Assembly: GCF_000332455.1 (NCBI RefSeq)
Contig: NZ_AOGY02000038.1
Location: forward strand, 70,736-134,735
Length of the DNA: 64,000 nt
DNA from: Leptospira vanthielii serovar Holland str. Waz Holland = ATCC 700522
GTDB taxonomy: Bacteria; Spirochaetota; Leptospiria; Leptospirales; Leptospiraceae
Reading direction: 5' to 3'
Shown: positions 28,712-37,937 of the stretch, in pieces
How positions within the stretch are numbered: the first letter of the stretch is position 1
Layout of the letters: the number at the start of each line of letters is the position of its first letter
Made by a program: the position numbers and the translations under genes
The notes under the pieces: generated by a model
Told to the model about the DNA's origin: nothing
Databases searched by the model: none
The model's input: the letters and a program-made list of their open reading frames with translations, nothing else

Positions 28712-30694
28712 ATGATCTTTGGTGCCTGTTATTACCCCGAACAATGGAACCCTAAGGACTGGGATGAAGACCTAAAAATAATGAAAGAAATGGGTCTTTC
28801 TTCGGTAAGGCTTGCAGAATTCGCATGGGGAATCATGGAACCGAAGGAAGGTAAGTTCGACTTTTCTTTGTTTGATGCAGTTTTAAAAAAAATTCAAGAA
28901 CACGGGATGACTGCAATTTTAGGAACTCCCACAGCCACCTTCCCGCCCTGGTTGTACAAAAAATTTCCCGAAATTGTTCAGGTATCTAAAGAGGGAATTG
29001 TTCGAGGAATTGGCACAAGACGCCAAGCTTGTTTTTCTTCTCCTGCCTATAAAAAAGCAACAGAACGAATGGTAACTGCAATGGCAAAACATTTTGGGAA
29101 TCATCCTGCTGTTGTTGGTTGGCAAATTGATAATGAACCAGGGCACGAAGGTTCGGATGTAGATTATTCCCCTTTGGCATTAAAAAATTTTCGAATTTGG
29201 CTAAAGAATAAATACAAAACATTAGATTCGCTTAACAAACGTTGGGGGAATGTATTTTGGGGAGTTATTTATTCTGATTGGAGTGAAATTCCCTTACCCG
29301 CCGCCCACGTAGCTAGTAATTTTAATCCTGCCATGATCCAAGACTACTATAGATTCCAGTCGGATGAACTTGTATCCTATATTCACTTCCAAGCGGACAT
29401 ATTGCGAAAGTATAGTAAAAACAAACTACTGACTACCAATCTTTATCCCTCACCATTTTTACCAGTGACGGATATGTCGGAATTATTCTCTAAGTTAGAC
29501 TATGTGTCTTGGGACAATTATCCTGTTTGGGGGAACCAACAAGAACCATACCCACATCCACTCGTCACAGCAACCCAACAGTATTCAAGAGGATTAAAAA
29601 ACATACCATACACTGTGATGGAACAGTTCTCTGGAGTACAAGGCCATGATACCTTAGGGTATCTTCCTCCCCCTGGACAAATTGGACTTTGGTTGACACA
29701 AGCCATTGTGAATGGTGCCAATCAAATTTATTTCTTTCGTTATCGGACAGCTCGTTTTGGTCAGGAACAATTATGTTATGGGATTTTGGATCATGGGAAA
29801 AGAAAAACAGCCAAATACTTTGAACTAAAAGATACCATCGAGGATATCAAAGAATTTGCCTTTGATGTGGCAGGTTCGCCTTACAAGGCAGAGGTGGCAA
29901 TCCTACATGATATCGAAAATTCTCGTAATTACAAACACCAACCTTTGAGTGATGGTTTAAAATTTGCACCTGTTCCTTTCGCACAAGTGGGTTATGACAT
30001 AGAACTTGCTACCTGGTTTGCGGGAACCAATGTGCTAAATGTAAATTCCCATTCCTTACCAGTTCGTGCTGAGAATGATTGGTCTCAGTACAGAGTTCTC
30101 ACACTTCCTCTTTATACAATGTTTGATCCAATCGTTGTGGATAAACTAAAAGCCTATGTGGCAAATGGGGGAACTTTGGTTCTCGGATACCGAGCTGGAA
30201 TTAAGGACAAAGACCATTGGATGGTAGAAGAACCGGTTCCAGGTGTTTTTTCCGAGATGGCGGGTGTGGAAGTATTTCAATTTGAGGCACCGGCTACAGA
30301 CAAAGTGGGAATTCGGATGGGAATTTTACCACTCAAAGGGTCTAAGTTTTGTGAAATTTTAGAGCCTACAACCGCCAAAGTGATCGCACGATGCAAGGAT
30401 TCAAAAAAGTTTTATTCGGGAAAACCGGCCATCTCTGTCAATACTTATGGTAAAGGGAAAGTCTATTATGTAGGAACTTCTTTAACTCCTGAAAGTTTTA
30501 TCCTTTTATACCGAAAGATATTAAAAGAAGCAGGTGTTCGATTTAGTTTTCTGGGTGCGAGCATTGAACGCCACCACCGTGAAGGAAAACAATATGATTA
30601 TGAAATTACGATGAACCATTCGAATCGTTACAAGTTGGCTGGACTTTCCATTTTGAAACCCTTTGGTTATAAAATCAGAAGAATTCCAAAATAG
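28712..30694 (+). CDS. GH42 family beta-galactosidase
   Basis: A 660-residue glycoside hydrolase family 42 protein. The TIM barrel starts FGACYYPEQW, the acid/base glutamate is E142 in WQIDNEPG, and the likely nucleophile is E304 in VMEQFSG. The trimerisation domain (about 385-600) and a small C-terminal beta domain follow. GH42 enzymes usually cleave beta-galactosides in the cytoplasm, and no signal peptide is seen. ATG 28712 follows AAAGGA; an upstream ATG at 28670 runs into hslO. It stands alone, without sugar transport genes nearby. Confidence 0.92.
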   Translation: MIFGACYYPEQWNPKDWDEDLKIMKEMGLSSVRLAEFAWGIMEPKEGKFDFSLFDAVLKKIQEHGMTAILGTPTATFPPWLYKKFPEIVQVSKEGIVRGIGTRRQACFSSPAYKKATERMVTAMAKHFGNHPAVVGWQIDNEPGHEGSDVDYSPLALKNFRIWLKNKYKTLDSLNKRWGNVFWGVIYSDWSEIPLPAAHVASNFNPAMIQDYYRFQSDELVSYIHFQADILRKYSKNKLLTTNLYPSPFLPVTDMSELFSKLDYVSWDNYPVWGNQQEPYPHPLVTATQQYSRGLKNIPYTVMEQFSGVQGHDTLGYLPPPGQIGLWLTQAIVNGANQIYFFRYRTARFGQEQLCYGILDHGKRKTAKYFELKDTIEDIKEFAFDVAGSPYKAEVAILHDIENSRNYKHQPLSDGLKFAPVPFAQVGYDIELATWFAGTNVLNVNSHSLPVRAENDWSQYRVLTLPLYTMFDPIVVDKLKAYVANGGTLVLGYRAGIKDKDHWMVEEPVPGVFSEMAGVEVFQFEAPATDKVGIRMGILPLKGSKFCEILEPTTAKVIARCKDSKKFYSGKPAISVNTYGKGKVYYVGTSLTPESFILLYRKILKEAGVRFSFLGASIERHHREGKQYDYEITMNHSNRYKLAGLSILKPFGYKIRRIPK

Positions 30695-30718
30695 AAATCT
30701 GTTATTTGAAAATAGAAA

Positions 30719-31609
30719 ATGAGAATACAAGATTATAAATCAATCAATCGAATTCTAAGCGAAACATCCGCAAAAAATAAACTTGGTGAAATTTTTGTAG
30801 ATAATCTGCATTCACCTTATATTCAATTTCCAGAAAAATTTGTAATTTCGGGAACTTCTGTCACACAACCAGAGTTTGGTGATATTAAAGATTTTGTACA
30901 TACAATTCTAAAATACATTCCTGAAGCTATTGAGGGAACTTGTTTATTACCAGAACCTCGGCCCAAAAGAGAGACAGGAAAATTGTTTTTTGTAAGACCC
31001 ATGTTATTTGGTTCTTCTCGGTTTTTATATGTATTTTCGGTGGATATGTTGTATTTGGGTGGAGCAAAGTCAGAAGAGATTAAAAAACCTGGTTCTCAAA
31101 ATATGACTCCATCTATCCTTACGGACAGGTTGTACTTTCAAACCAAAATCATTCACCTCCATTCCACGAAAGAAGACGGAGAGGATATTATTGATTTTGA
31201 AGCAAAAAGATTTCAAGGTGGGGTGTTTCGTGTAGAATCAGAAAATGATGACCACAAACCCATTCGTAAGTTTTCCGAAATTTTTGATGAAATTGACTTT
31301 TCGGAAACTGAATCTACAATTCGTGAAGAATTAGGAATCAATGCTGAGGTTTGGAAATTAGGAAGGATCTACAGTCCCATTGGAATAGACTATTTGTCTC
31401 TATCTCTAAGATTTTTAATCCCTAGTTTGCCAAAAACCATCCAACAGTTCAAAAACTTTTATCCGATTCTAACGGAAACAGATGCGGGAATTCCGGATGA
31501 AACTTTAAAGAAATACCATGAATACCTTTCTTTATTCGAAGTAGAAAGAACTCAGTCGAAGTCTGGGAATATTTTGTGGAAAGTCATTCCGAAATCATCC
31601 GATAATTAA
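30719..31609 (+). CDS. Protein of unknown function
   Basis: Not recognised. A soluble 296-residue protein with no signal peptide or membrane segment. It is rich in Lys, Glu and aromatic residues, with a beta-strand-like centre (KLFFVRPMLFGSSRFLYVF, about 89-107) and an Ile/Glu-rich second half. It starts at ATG 30719, 24 bp after the GH42 gene, and ends 12 bp before the monophosphatase-like gene, so the three likely form one transcript. Confidence 0.7.
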   Translation: MRIQDYKSINRILSETSAKNKLGEIFVDNLHSPYIQFPEKFVISGTSVTQPEFGDIKDFVHTILKYIPEAIEGTCLLPEPRPKRETGKLFFVRPMLFGSSRFLYVFSVDMLYLGGAKSEEIKKPGSQNMTPSILTDRLYFQTKIIHLHSTKEDGEDIIDFEAKRFQGGVFRVESENDDHKPIRKFSEIFDEIDFSETESTIREELGINAEVWKLGRIYSPIGIDYLSLSLRFLIPSLPKTIQQFKNFYPILTETDAGIPDETLKKYHEYLSLFEVERTQSKSGNILWKVIPKSSDN

Positions 31610-31621
31610 GTAGCAGGTCAT

Positions 31622-32464
31622 ATGGGCATATCTTCACCAACCATTAATTTCCCCGTAGATGAAACCATCAAACGGATCGAATACGTAAAAGCAAATGCTA
31701 TGGGAATTATCCATGAAGCAAAAAAGATCCAACGAGAAGTTTCATCCATCCGATCAGAGACTGATGCGCACGAAAAGGAACGAATTGATGCCGCTGATGG
31801 TAAGTTAGGTGATATTCTGATTCGATTTTTGCAAAAATCATTTCCAAAAGATGGTATCATTTGCGAAGACAAACCAACCATTGATGGTGGCGATTTTAAG
31901 TGGATCTTAGATCCCGTGGATGGCTCTATGAATTTTGTTCGTGGGCTTCCTTTATATGCTATTTCCTTTGGTTTAGAACATAGAGAAACACCTGTCGGTG
32001 GAGTGGTGATTGTTCCTCCTCAAGAATCTGTTTACTCAGCAGTGATGGGAGAGGGCGCTTATAAAAATGGGGAACAAATTCATACCTCCACAATTTCAGA
32101 ATTAAACCGGGCCATTTTTTCTCCCAACCTTCCGACAAAACGAGCCCATATGATCCAAGAAATTATGGCTGATCTTTCTGGTTTTTTAACCTATGCACGT
32201 TCCTTTCGTAGGACAGGTTCCTTTGTTTTGGATGCATGTTTTATCGCCGAAGGTGTGATGGATGCCATTTGGGAAAAAACAGTCAAACATTGGGACGTTT
32301 CTGCCATTTCTGTAATTTTAGCGGAAGCCGGTGGGAAATTGACTGACTTGAATGGAGTCCATTATTATACCGGACTTCCTGAATTAGTGGCTTCTAATGG
32401 AGTTTTACATTCAGAAATTTTAAATTTATTAAAGACAGTTCGTTCTACAGTCAGTCGAAATTGA
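31622..32464 (+). CDS. Inositol-monophosphatase-family protein
   Basis: A 280-residue Mg-dependent phosphatase of the IMPase/FBPase/CysQ superfamily. Metal ligands are visible in CED (81-83), DPVDGSMNF (97-105; D97, D100) and WDVSA near residue 224. In the first motif the common GEE is CED. Substrates could be inositol phosphate, fructose bisphosphate or 3'-phosphoadenosine 5'-phosphate; sequence alone does not decide. AGCAGG lies before the ATG. Confidence 0.87.
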   Translation: MGISSPTINFPVDETIKRIEYVKANAMGIIHEAKKIQREVSSIRSETDAHEKERIDAADGKLGDILIRFLQKSFPKDGIICEDKPTIDGGDFKWILDPVDGSMNFVRGLPLYAISFGLEHRETPVGGVVIVPPQESVYSAVMGEGAYKNGEQIHTSTISELNRAIFSPNLPTKRAHMIQEIMADLSGFLTYARSFRRTGSFVLDACFIAEGVMDAIWEKTVKHWDVSAISVILAEAGGKLTDLNGVHYYTGLPELVASNGVLHSEILNLLKTVRSTVSRN

Positions 32465-32573
32465 TAGAGGGAATGCTTAGAACCATTCTACTTTTTTAGT
32501 TTACGATTTGCTTTTGCGATCCATACTAGATACAAAATACAAATACACTTGAATCCATCAGGAGACACCCACC

Positions 32574-33149
32574 ATGGAACATAAACTCCCAGAACTTCCT
32601 TATGCAAAGGATGCCCTTGCGCCCCATATTTCTGCAGAAACTCTCGAGTTTCACTACGGAAAACACCACCAAACTTACGTTACAAACCTTAACAACCTAA
32701 TCAAAGGTACTGAATTTGAAAACGCTAGTCTTGAGGAAATCGTACAAAAATCTTCCGGCGGAATTTTTAATAACGCAGCTCAGATTTGGAACCATACTTT
32801 TTACTGGCATTCCCTTTCCCCAAAAGGCGGCGGAGCTCCTACAGGCGCTGTTGCAGATCTTATCACAAAGTCTTTTGGTTCTTTTGATGTTTTCAAAGAA
32901 AAGTTTTCGCAATCGGCAATTACTAACTTTGGATCTGGATGGACCTGGCTCGTAAAAAAAGGTGACGGAGTAGAAATCGTGAATACAAGCAATGCCGGTA
33001 GCCCTTTAAAAGATGGACTCCAATCTTTGCTTACAATCGACGTTTGGGAACATGCTTACTATATCGATTTCCGTAATGCCAGACCAAAATATGTGGAAAC
33101 ATTCTGGAATCTAGTAAACTGGGACTTTGCGAACCAAAACTTAAAATAA
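32574..33149 (+). CDS. sodB: Superoxide dismutase, Fe type
   Basis: Converts superoxide to peroxide and oxygen in the cytoplasm. The 191 residues carry all four metal ligands, H27, H74, D156 and H160, with the signature DVWEHAYY. Q70 in [11 protein letters not shown] is the position typical of Fe enzymes; Mn enzymes usually place a Gln elsewhere. A strong AGGAGA ribosome-binding site precedes the ATG, and the gene is followed by its own terminator, so it is probably monocistronic. Pathogenic Leptospira are reported to lack SOD, so its presence points to a saprophyte. Confidence 0.95.
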   Translation: MEHKLPELPYAKDALAPHISAETLEFHYGKHHQTYVTNLNNLIKGTEFENASLEEIVQKSSGGIFNNAAQIWNHTFYWHSLSPKGGGAPTGAVADLITKSFGSFDVFKEKFSQSAITNFGSGWTWLVKKGDGVEIVNTSNAGSPLKDGLQSLLTIDVWEHAYYIDFRNARPKYVETFWNLVNWDFANQNLK

Positions 33150-33173
33150 GAACGGATTCAAAACAATAGCACG

Positions 33174-33209
33174 AAAGGCAGGTTCCGGAATCCGGCTCCT
33201 GCCTTTTTT
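33174..33209 (+). terminator. Rho-independent terminator after sodB
   Basis: AAAGGCAGG pairs with CCTGCCTTT, with an inner CCGG/CCGG stem and an AAT loop, followed by a T-run to 33209. Strong. Confidence 0.92.
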
Positions 33210-33219
33210 ATTTCATAAA

Positions 33220-33239
33220 AAGATTCAAAAATGAATCTT
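33220..33239 (+). promoter_or_regulatory. Short hairpin upstream of trpE
   Basis: AAGATTCA and TGAATCTT pair perfectly around an AAAA loop, 22 bp before the trpE ATG. There is no T-run and no Trp-rich leader peptide, so classical attenuation is not supported. It may affect translation or be incidental. Confidence 0.3.
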
Positions 33240-33261
33240 GGTACCTAATACAGAGTTTTTT

Positions 33262-34644
33262 ATGAGCCAAACACTTCCGAAAATCAAGATCCCCAAAAAA
33301 CCCAATTATACTTCATTACTATTGCCGGAAGGAATCGAGTTTTGGGAACTCTTTCGGGTGGTTGAGACAAAATATGAGAATTGTTTTTTACTAGAATCGG
33401 CAGGGGACAACCAATACGACTCTCGTTATTCGGTTATGGGTTTCCAACCTTCCCATCTTCTTGTGGGAGAGACTGGTGTTTTAGAAATTGATGGAAAAAA
33501 ATACTCTGTTGAAAACCCATACTATGCTCTCAGGGAACTGACTGATTACAATTCGCTAAGCATTAGTTATGCGGGAGGATTTGTTGGTTATTTGGGTTAT
33601 CAAAGTATGCAATTCTTTGAACCAAAATTAAAACTAGAACCACACCCTGATTTTCCTGCGATGATTTTCGGTTTGTATTTGGATGGACTCATTTACGATA
33701 AATTTACAGGTGAGTTGATTTATTTTGATAATGGAACCAACCGTATCGAAGAAGTGAACCAAATTCTGAAACTTGCAGTAAATCAAAAATCAGAGAAACC
33801 AGAAGCCAAAGTTTCTCTCCTGCAACCAGGTTTATCCAAAGAAGTTCATAAACAAATGGTGGAAGAAGCTTTAGAAGAAGTGAAAGCAGGAAACACCTTC
33901 CAATGCCAAATTGGATTCGAAGAAATTTACCAAGTGGATGGAAATCCATTGGCAATTTATGAAACATTACGGGAGATCAATCCCTCTCCCCATATGTATT
34001 ATGTAAAATTTGGATCTCGTGCTATTTTAGGTGCGAGTCCAGAATTACTCTTTCGATTGCGACAAGGAGAAATGGAATCCTTTCCGTTGGCAGGAACCAC
34101 CAAACGTGGAGTTGATGCAAAAGAAGATACTCTCCTTGCAAGAAAACTTCTCACCGATCCTAAGGAAATTGCAGAACATAATATGCTCATCGACCTTCAC
34201 CGGAACGATGTAGGACGCGTAGCAAAGTTTGGAACGGTCAAAGTGCGAAGGCGATTTGATGTAAAAAGATTTTCTCACGTGCAACATATCTCGAGCGAAG
34301 TGGTAGGAATTCTTTCTTCTAAAGAAGATATGTTTTCGGGACTTGCTTCCTCATTTCCAGCGGGAACACTTTCTGGTGCACCAAAAATTGAATCGATGAA
34401 AATCATTGAACGCATTGAAAAGTCACCACGAGGTCCTTATGGTGGTGCTGTGGGAAGTTTTGGTTTGAATGGAGATTGTACTTTTGCGATTCCGATTCGT
34501 AGTTTTTTTGTGAATGGGAACAAAGGATTTGTTCGGGCATCCGGTGGAATTGTTTTTGATTCCAAACCGGAAGATGAATACCAAGAGATCATTAATAAAA
34601 TGGCCTCTGTTCGCAAAGCTCTCGATTTACATAAAAAATCTTAA
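33262..34644 (+). CDS. trpE: Anthranilate synthase component I (or aminodeoxychorismate synthase I)
   Basis: Chorismate-using enzyme of 460 residues, joined with TrpG (34704) to make anthranilate for tryptophan. The N-terminal FLLES motif (42-46) is the tryptophan feedback site typical of TrpE. The chorismate-binding domain has SPELLFRL, PLAGTTKRG, EHNMLIDLHRNDVGRV, HVQHISSEV and FPAGTLSGAPK. The ATG at 33262 is preferred over a GTG at 33238. PabB cannot be excluded, but LLES and the adjacent glutaminase favour TrpE. A short hairpin (33220-33239) sits upstream. Confidence 0.85.
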   Translation: MSQTLPKIKIPKKPNYTSLLLPEGIEFWELFRVVETKYENCFLLESAGDNQYDSRYSVMGFQPSHLLVGETGVLEIDGKKYSVENPYYALRELTDYNSLSISYAGGFVGYLGYQSMQFFEPKLKLEPHPDFPAMIFGLYLDGLIYDKFTGELIYFDNGTNRIEEVNQILKLAVNQKSEKPEAKVSLLQPGLSKEVHKQMVEEALEEVKAGNTFQCQIGFEEIYQVDGNPLAIYETLREINPSPHMYYVKFGSRAILGASPELLFRLRQGEMESFPLAGTTKRGVDAKEDTLLARKLLTDPKEIAEHNMLIDLHRNDVGRVAKFGTVKVRRRFDVKRFSHVQHISSEVVGILSSKEDMFSGLASSFPAGTLSGAPKIESMKIIERIEKSPRGPYGGAVGSFGLNGDCTFAIPIRSFFVNGNKGFVRASGGIVFDSKPEDEYQEIINKMASVRKALDLHKKS

Positions 34645-34703
34645 ACAAAAATGCCCAAACCAATTGAGAAACAAATAAAAACCGAAGGAAAAATTACACC
34701 AAT

Positions 34704-35309
34704 ATGAAAGTACTCATCCTCGATAATTACGATTCTTTTACATTCAATCTCTACCAAATTGTAGGCGAAATATTAGAAGAAAGGGAAGAACCCTTCCAAC
34801 TAGATGTGATTCGAAATGACGAAAAATCTTTTGAAGTGATTCAATCAGCTAACTATGATAAAATTATTATTTCTCCAGGCCCGGGCCATCCCGCAGATCC
34901 GGCTTACTTTGGAGTGAGTGCTGACATTCTAAGAGAGTTGGGTAAAACCACTCCGATACTTGGAATTTGCCTCGGCATGCAAGGTATGGCAACAGTCTTT
35001 GGTGGGGAAGTGGTTCGTGCCAATGTGGCAATGCATGGAAAACTTTCTCCCATTGAACATGATGGAAGAGGTGTTTTCCAAGGCCTCACACAAGGAATAG
35101 AAATTATGCGTTATCATTCATTAGTTGCAAAAGAAACTTTGCTGCCAAAGGATTTGGAAATTACAGCCCGAGTTTCTTCTGGTGAGGGGAAGGGGGAAAT
35201 TATGGGACTAAGGCATAAAACTTTAAAAATCGAAGGTGTACAGTTCCATCCAGAATCGTTTGGATCGGAAGAAGGAAAAGACCTACTAAGAAATTTTATC
35301 AATTCCTGA
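34704..35309 (+). CDS. trpG: Anthranilate synthase component II (glutamine amidotransferase)
   Basis: Class I glutamine amidotransferase of 201 residues that supplies ammonia to TrpE. The catalytic triad is C89 (GICLGMQG), H182 and E184 (QFHPES). The N-terminus MKVLILDNYDSFT and SPGPGHP are typical. It lies 59 bp after trpE with GAAGGA upstream of the ATG. A second, different amidotransferase of this type is at 58180. Confidence 0.9.
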   Translation: MKVLILDNYDSFTFNLYQIVGEILEEREEPFQLDVIRNDEKSFEVIQSANYDKIIISPGPGHPADPAYFGVSADILRELGKTTPILGICLGMQGMATVFGGEVVRANVAMHGKLSPIEHDGRGVFQGLTQGIEIMRYHSLVAKETLLPKDLEITARVSSGEGKGEIMGLRHKTLKIEGVQFHPESFGSEEGKDLLRNFINS

Positions 35310-35397
35310 TCATCTTTAATCTGCACAGAGAAATCTATAAAATATAACTCTTCAATAGCAAGATATTATAAAATATTTGCGACCTATATCTTTTAGA

Positions 35398-36621
35398 TTA
35401 TTTTAAATCTTGTAACATAGCCTCTTCCCATGCGACAAAAAAATCAAAATCATTGCTAGCTTTTTGAGAATCATCACCACCAAACAAAGAAAAACGTTTT
35501 CGTTTGGTTTCGTTGTATGTAGTAATTGTATTGATTTGTCCTCGCGGTGTTTTTCTAAATGTTGCGTGAATTTGAGAGCCTCCTCTTCCTTGGCTTCCTT
35601 GGATGAGTAGGGTAAAAAAATCATTAAAGTACTCATCCATGTTGCCTGGGATAAAAAAGTTTACAAAGCCTTGTGGGATGATATAGAAAAAACTTCCGTT
35701 AATTTCCTTTTTTCCAATTCGTACAAAATTTCCGCTTAGAATATCTGTTTGATTTTCAAAACTAGTTTTTAATTTATACTCCAAGTTGTTGATTTTCACG
35801 GTGATACCAAAAGATCGAATTTCAATATCACCTAAAAAACGAATCTCCTTTGGAAAAAGAAAATAATCCGCAGGTGGATTAATGGGAAAATGAAATTGAA
35901 TTGTTTTACCTTGGTTTGTGATCTTAAATTTATGCGTTGGGTTGGATTTATCCCAGACCTCAATGTTTAACTTTGTCTTCTCTAAGCGAGATCCTGTGCG
36001 TTGGTAGAAGCCTGGAAATCTACTTTTGGTTTCCTCGTTGATTGTAAATTCTAATGTATGCCATTCCGCATTTTCCGTTACATGGCATAACATAGCACTG
36101 CAAAGAAACTGTAAGTTTTGAGAAGTTGATTTTAAGGATTGATAAGCGTTGTGGTCATTGATCGCCAATGCGAAATCATGGAACCATTTGAAAAAATCGC
36201 GCGGTTGGTATCCGTTTAATTTATGAATGGTCTTCTTTTCAACGGCATAAATTTCTCGTTCTTCCCAAAGTTTTGGAACGAAGGTAACTTTTGCCAAATA
36301 ATCATATTTAGGTGGCTCTGGTTCGTTCCAATGCAGATTCCAATTCTGTTGGTTGTCAATGCTACCTGAGAGGGAAAGGAAGGGATAACCTTCAGGAGTT
36401 TTTTGAAATTGGGATTCGTTCTCTTCGCTGAGACTACCTGCAAGGGCTGCAAAATATATTTCGTTTTTTGAAGTGGATTTGATGGAACGTTGTAGGTGGT
36501 CATACCCTTTCCAAAACTGATAATAGTTTTTATTTTTTTGAAAACAATTAGAAACACTAACGAAGATTAGTGTACATAATAAATAATTTTGTAAGTTATA
36601 TTTCTTTTTTAAGAATGCCAT
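35398..36621 (-). CDS. Putative lipoprotein of unknown function
   Basis: A 407-residue protein (415 if an ATG at 36645 is used). The N-terminus MAFLKKKYN, a hydrophobic segment and VSVSNC form a loose spirochaetal lipobox. The mature part is aromatic-rich and strand-like throughout, with three Cys, and no recognised domain. Its 5' end overlaps the 3' end of the thioredoxin-like gene by 26 bp, so the two are coupled. Its stop faces trpG across an 88-bp gap with no clear terminator. Confidence 0.7.
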   Translation of the reverse strand: MAFLKKKYNLQNYLLCTLIFVSVSNCFQKNKNYYQFWKGYDHLQRSIKSTSKNEIYFAALAGSLSEENESQFQKTPEGYPFLSLSGSIDNQQNWNLHWNEPEPPKYDYLAKVTFVPKLWEEREIYAVEKKTIHKLNGYQPRDFFKWFHDFALAINDHNAYQSLKSTSQNLQFLCSAMLCHVTENAEWHTLEFTINEETKSRFPGFYQRTGSRLEKTKLNIEVWDKSNPTHKFKITNQGKTIQFHFPINPPADYFLFPKEIRFLGDIEIRSFGITVKINNLEYKLKTSFENQTDILSGNFVRIGKKEINGSFFYIIPQGFVNFFIPGNMDEYFNDFFTLLIQGSQGRGGSQIHATFRKTPRGQINTITTYNETKRKRFSLFGGDDSQKASNDFDFFVAWEEAMLQDLK

Positions 36622-37111
36622 ATATTTCTTGGATGAGATCTTCATCCATTTGTTCCTGATGGGATGAAGAAATCAATTTTCCCGATTTATTAAATATTCG
36701 TAAGTAGGATTCGCCTTTGGTTAGACCAACGGAGAGGTATCCTTTGCGATCCAAAAGAATACTTTCATATTGTTTAGTTTTGGATTCTTCTAGGTAATCC
36801 TCTACAAGTTTGTTGGTTTCTTGAAAATCCAAATAAAGAAGAAATTGGACTTTTGAACTATCTTTCCAAAGCAGATTTTGCATTTTCCAATAGAGTTTTC
36901 GACCTTGTTTGCGGCAGATTTCCAGATCGCGGAGAAAACATCCCATGAGTACTACTGGTTTTCCTTTTACAGAACTGTCAGAATACGATTGCCCATATTG
37001 GTCCTTCATCTGAAATTGTGGCATGGACTGTGCATTCCATTTTTCACCAGAGATAAAAACAAAGGCTAATAAAAAAATTAAAAACCGAACCACGGTCTTC
37101 AGTGTATTCAT
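36596..37111 (-). CDS. Exported thioredoxin-fold (redoxin-like) protein
   Basis: A 171-residue protein with an N-terminal hydrophobic segment (about 8-20) and then a TlpA/redoxin-like start: PQFQMKDQYGQ, VKGKPVVLMGCF (about 48-59). C58 sits where the first thioredoxin Cys is expected, but the CxxC pair is missing; the next Cys is C66. The later pattern ILLDRKGYLSVGLT and LRIFNKSGKLISS matches the end of a thioredoxin fold. Thiol chemistry, if any, would be non-classical. The ATG at 37111 is chosen for its signal sequence; the frame is open further upstream to 37348. It overlaps the divergent lipoprotein gene. Confidence 0.65.
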   Translation of the reverse strand: MNTLKTVVRFLIFLLAFVFISGEKWNAQSMPQFQMKDQYGQSYSDSSVKGKPVVLMGCFLRDLEICRKQGRKLYWKMQNLLWKDSSKVQFLLYLDFQETNKLVEDYLEESKTKQYESILLDRKGYLSVGLTKGESYLRIFNKSGKLISSSHQEQMDEDLIQEIYGILKKEI

Positions 37112-37937
37112 AAATTCATTAACGGCAAGTTCAAAAAAATTCTTCGTTTTGATTCTTATTTTTTTTATCTTTGGTTGCTCCAGTTTTTCAAGCAAAATCA
37201 AACTCATTGATTCTTCTGCCTCTTTAGCATTTTTTGAAGTGGAGGAAGAGGAGTGGCGAAAAATTTTCCCGACTGAAATTTCTAAACTTAATATAAATTC
37301 AAAAAATTTAGCCGAGTTGCCTAGAGTATTAAAATCCATCCAATACAAACGTGGTGTCCTGGCTTATGAAGAATGGGATGTTCTGATTCCAGAAAGTTAC
37401 CTTCCTGAAATACAAAAGTTTGCTGAGAAGATAGTTACAAACAAAGAACCTAAAGTCTATTTGTGTATATTTAAGTTAGATGACATCCTCTCACCAAATG
37501 TCAAAATTTTAAAAACAAGTTTTTATATCTTAGGTACAGAAGATGGTTTGGTTTTATTATTTCATGAAATCAATACCAATATCAGTTTCCAAACACAGTA
37601 TTCGTTTGAAGACTGGGTGATTTTTCATCCTTCCTTAATCAAACCAATTTACAGACCAGAACTTTGGCTACGAGATAAACAACAGATGAGTCTATATAAA
37701 GATAAGTTTGCAGTCAAAAATGCAATTTATGGAAATGTAGTTGTTTACCAGATTCCAGAACTGATTCCCAATCCCCCTCTCTATCGGTATCCCAAAGAGG
37801 AAGAAATCATCGCACCAGTAGAACAATGGAAGTCAGTTCCAGAAAAACTAAAAGCATTAGAGGAAATGAGAAAAAACAAACTCATTACAGATGAAGAATA
37901 CAACAGCAAAAAAACAGAACTTTTAAAAGAATTTTAA
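37023..37937 (+). CDS. Putative lipoprotein with C-terminal SHOCT motif
   Basis: A 304-residue frame with a hydrophobic segment and lipobox FIFGC about 41-52 residues from the ATG at 37023. No ATG, GTG or TTG lies nearer the signal region, so either the N-terminus is unusually long or a rare start (ATA/ATT near 37105) is used. The body is unknown. The last 34 residues (KLKALEEMRKNKLITDEEY...) form a SHOCT short C-terminal domain, found at the ends of many bacterial envelope proteins. The 5' end is antisense to the thioredoxin-like gene, and the 3' end overlaps cysE by 4 bp in convergent orientation. Confidence 0.65.
   Translation: MDCAFHFSPEIKTKANKKIKNRTTVFSVFINSLTASSKKFFVLILIFFIFGCSSFSSKIKLIDSSASLAFFEVEEEEWRKIFPTEISKLNINSKNLAELPRVLKSIQYKRGVLAYEEWDVLIPESYLPEIQKFAEKIVTNKEPKVYLCIFKLDDILSPNVKILKTSFYILGTEDGLVLLFHEINTNISFQTQYSFEDWVIFHPSLIKPIYRPELWLRDKQQMSLYKDKFAVKNAIYGNVVVYQIPELIPNPPLYRYPKEEEIIAPVEQWKSVPEKLKALEEMRKNKLITDEEYNSKKTELLKEF

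Noticed and set aside
33210..33261. Trp attenuator or T-box before trpE
   Set aside because: Only a short hairpin is present; no Trp codons in a leader, no anti-terminator alternative, no T-box sequence.
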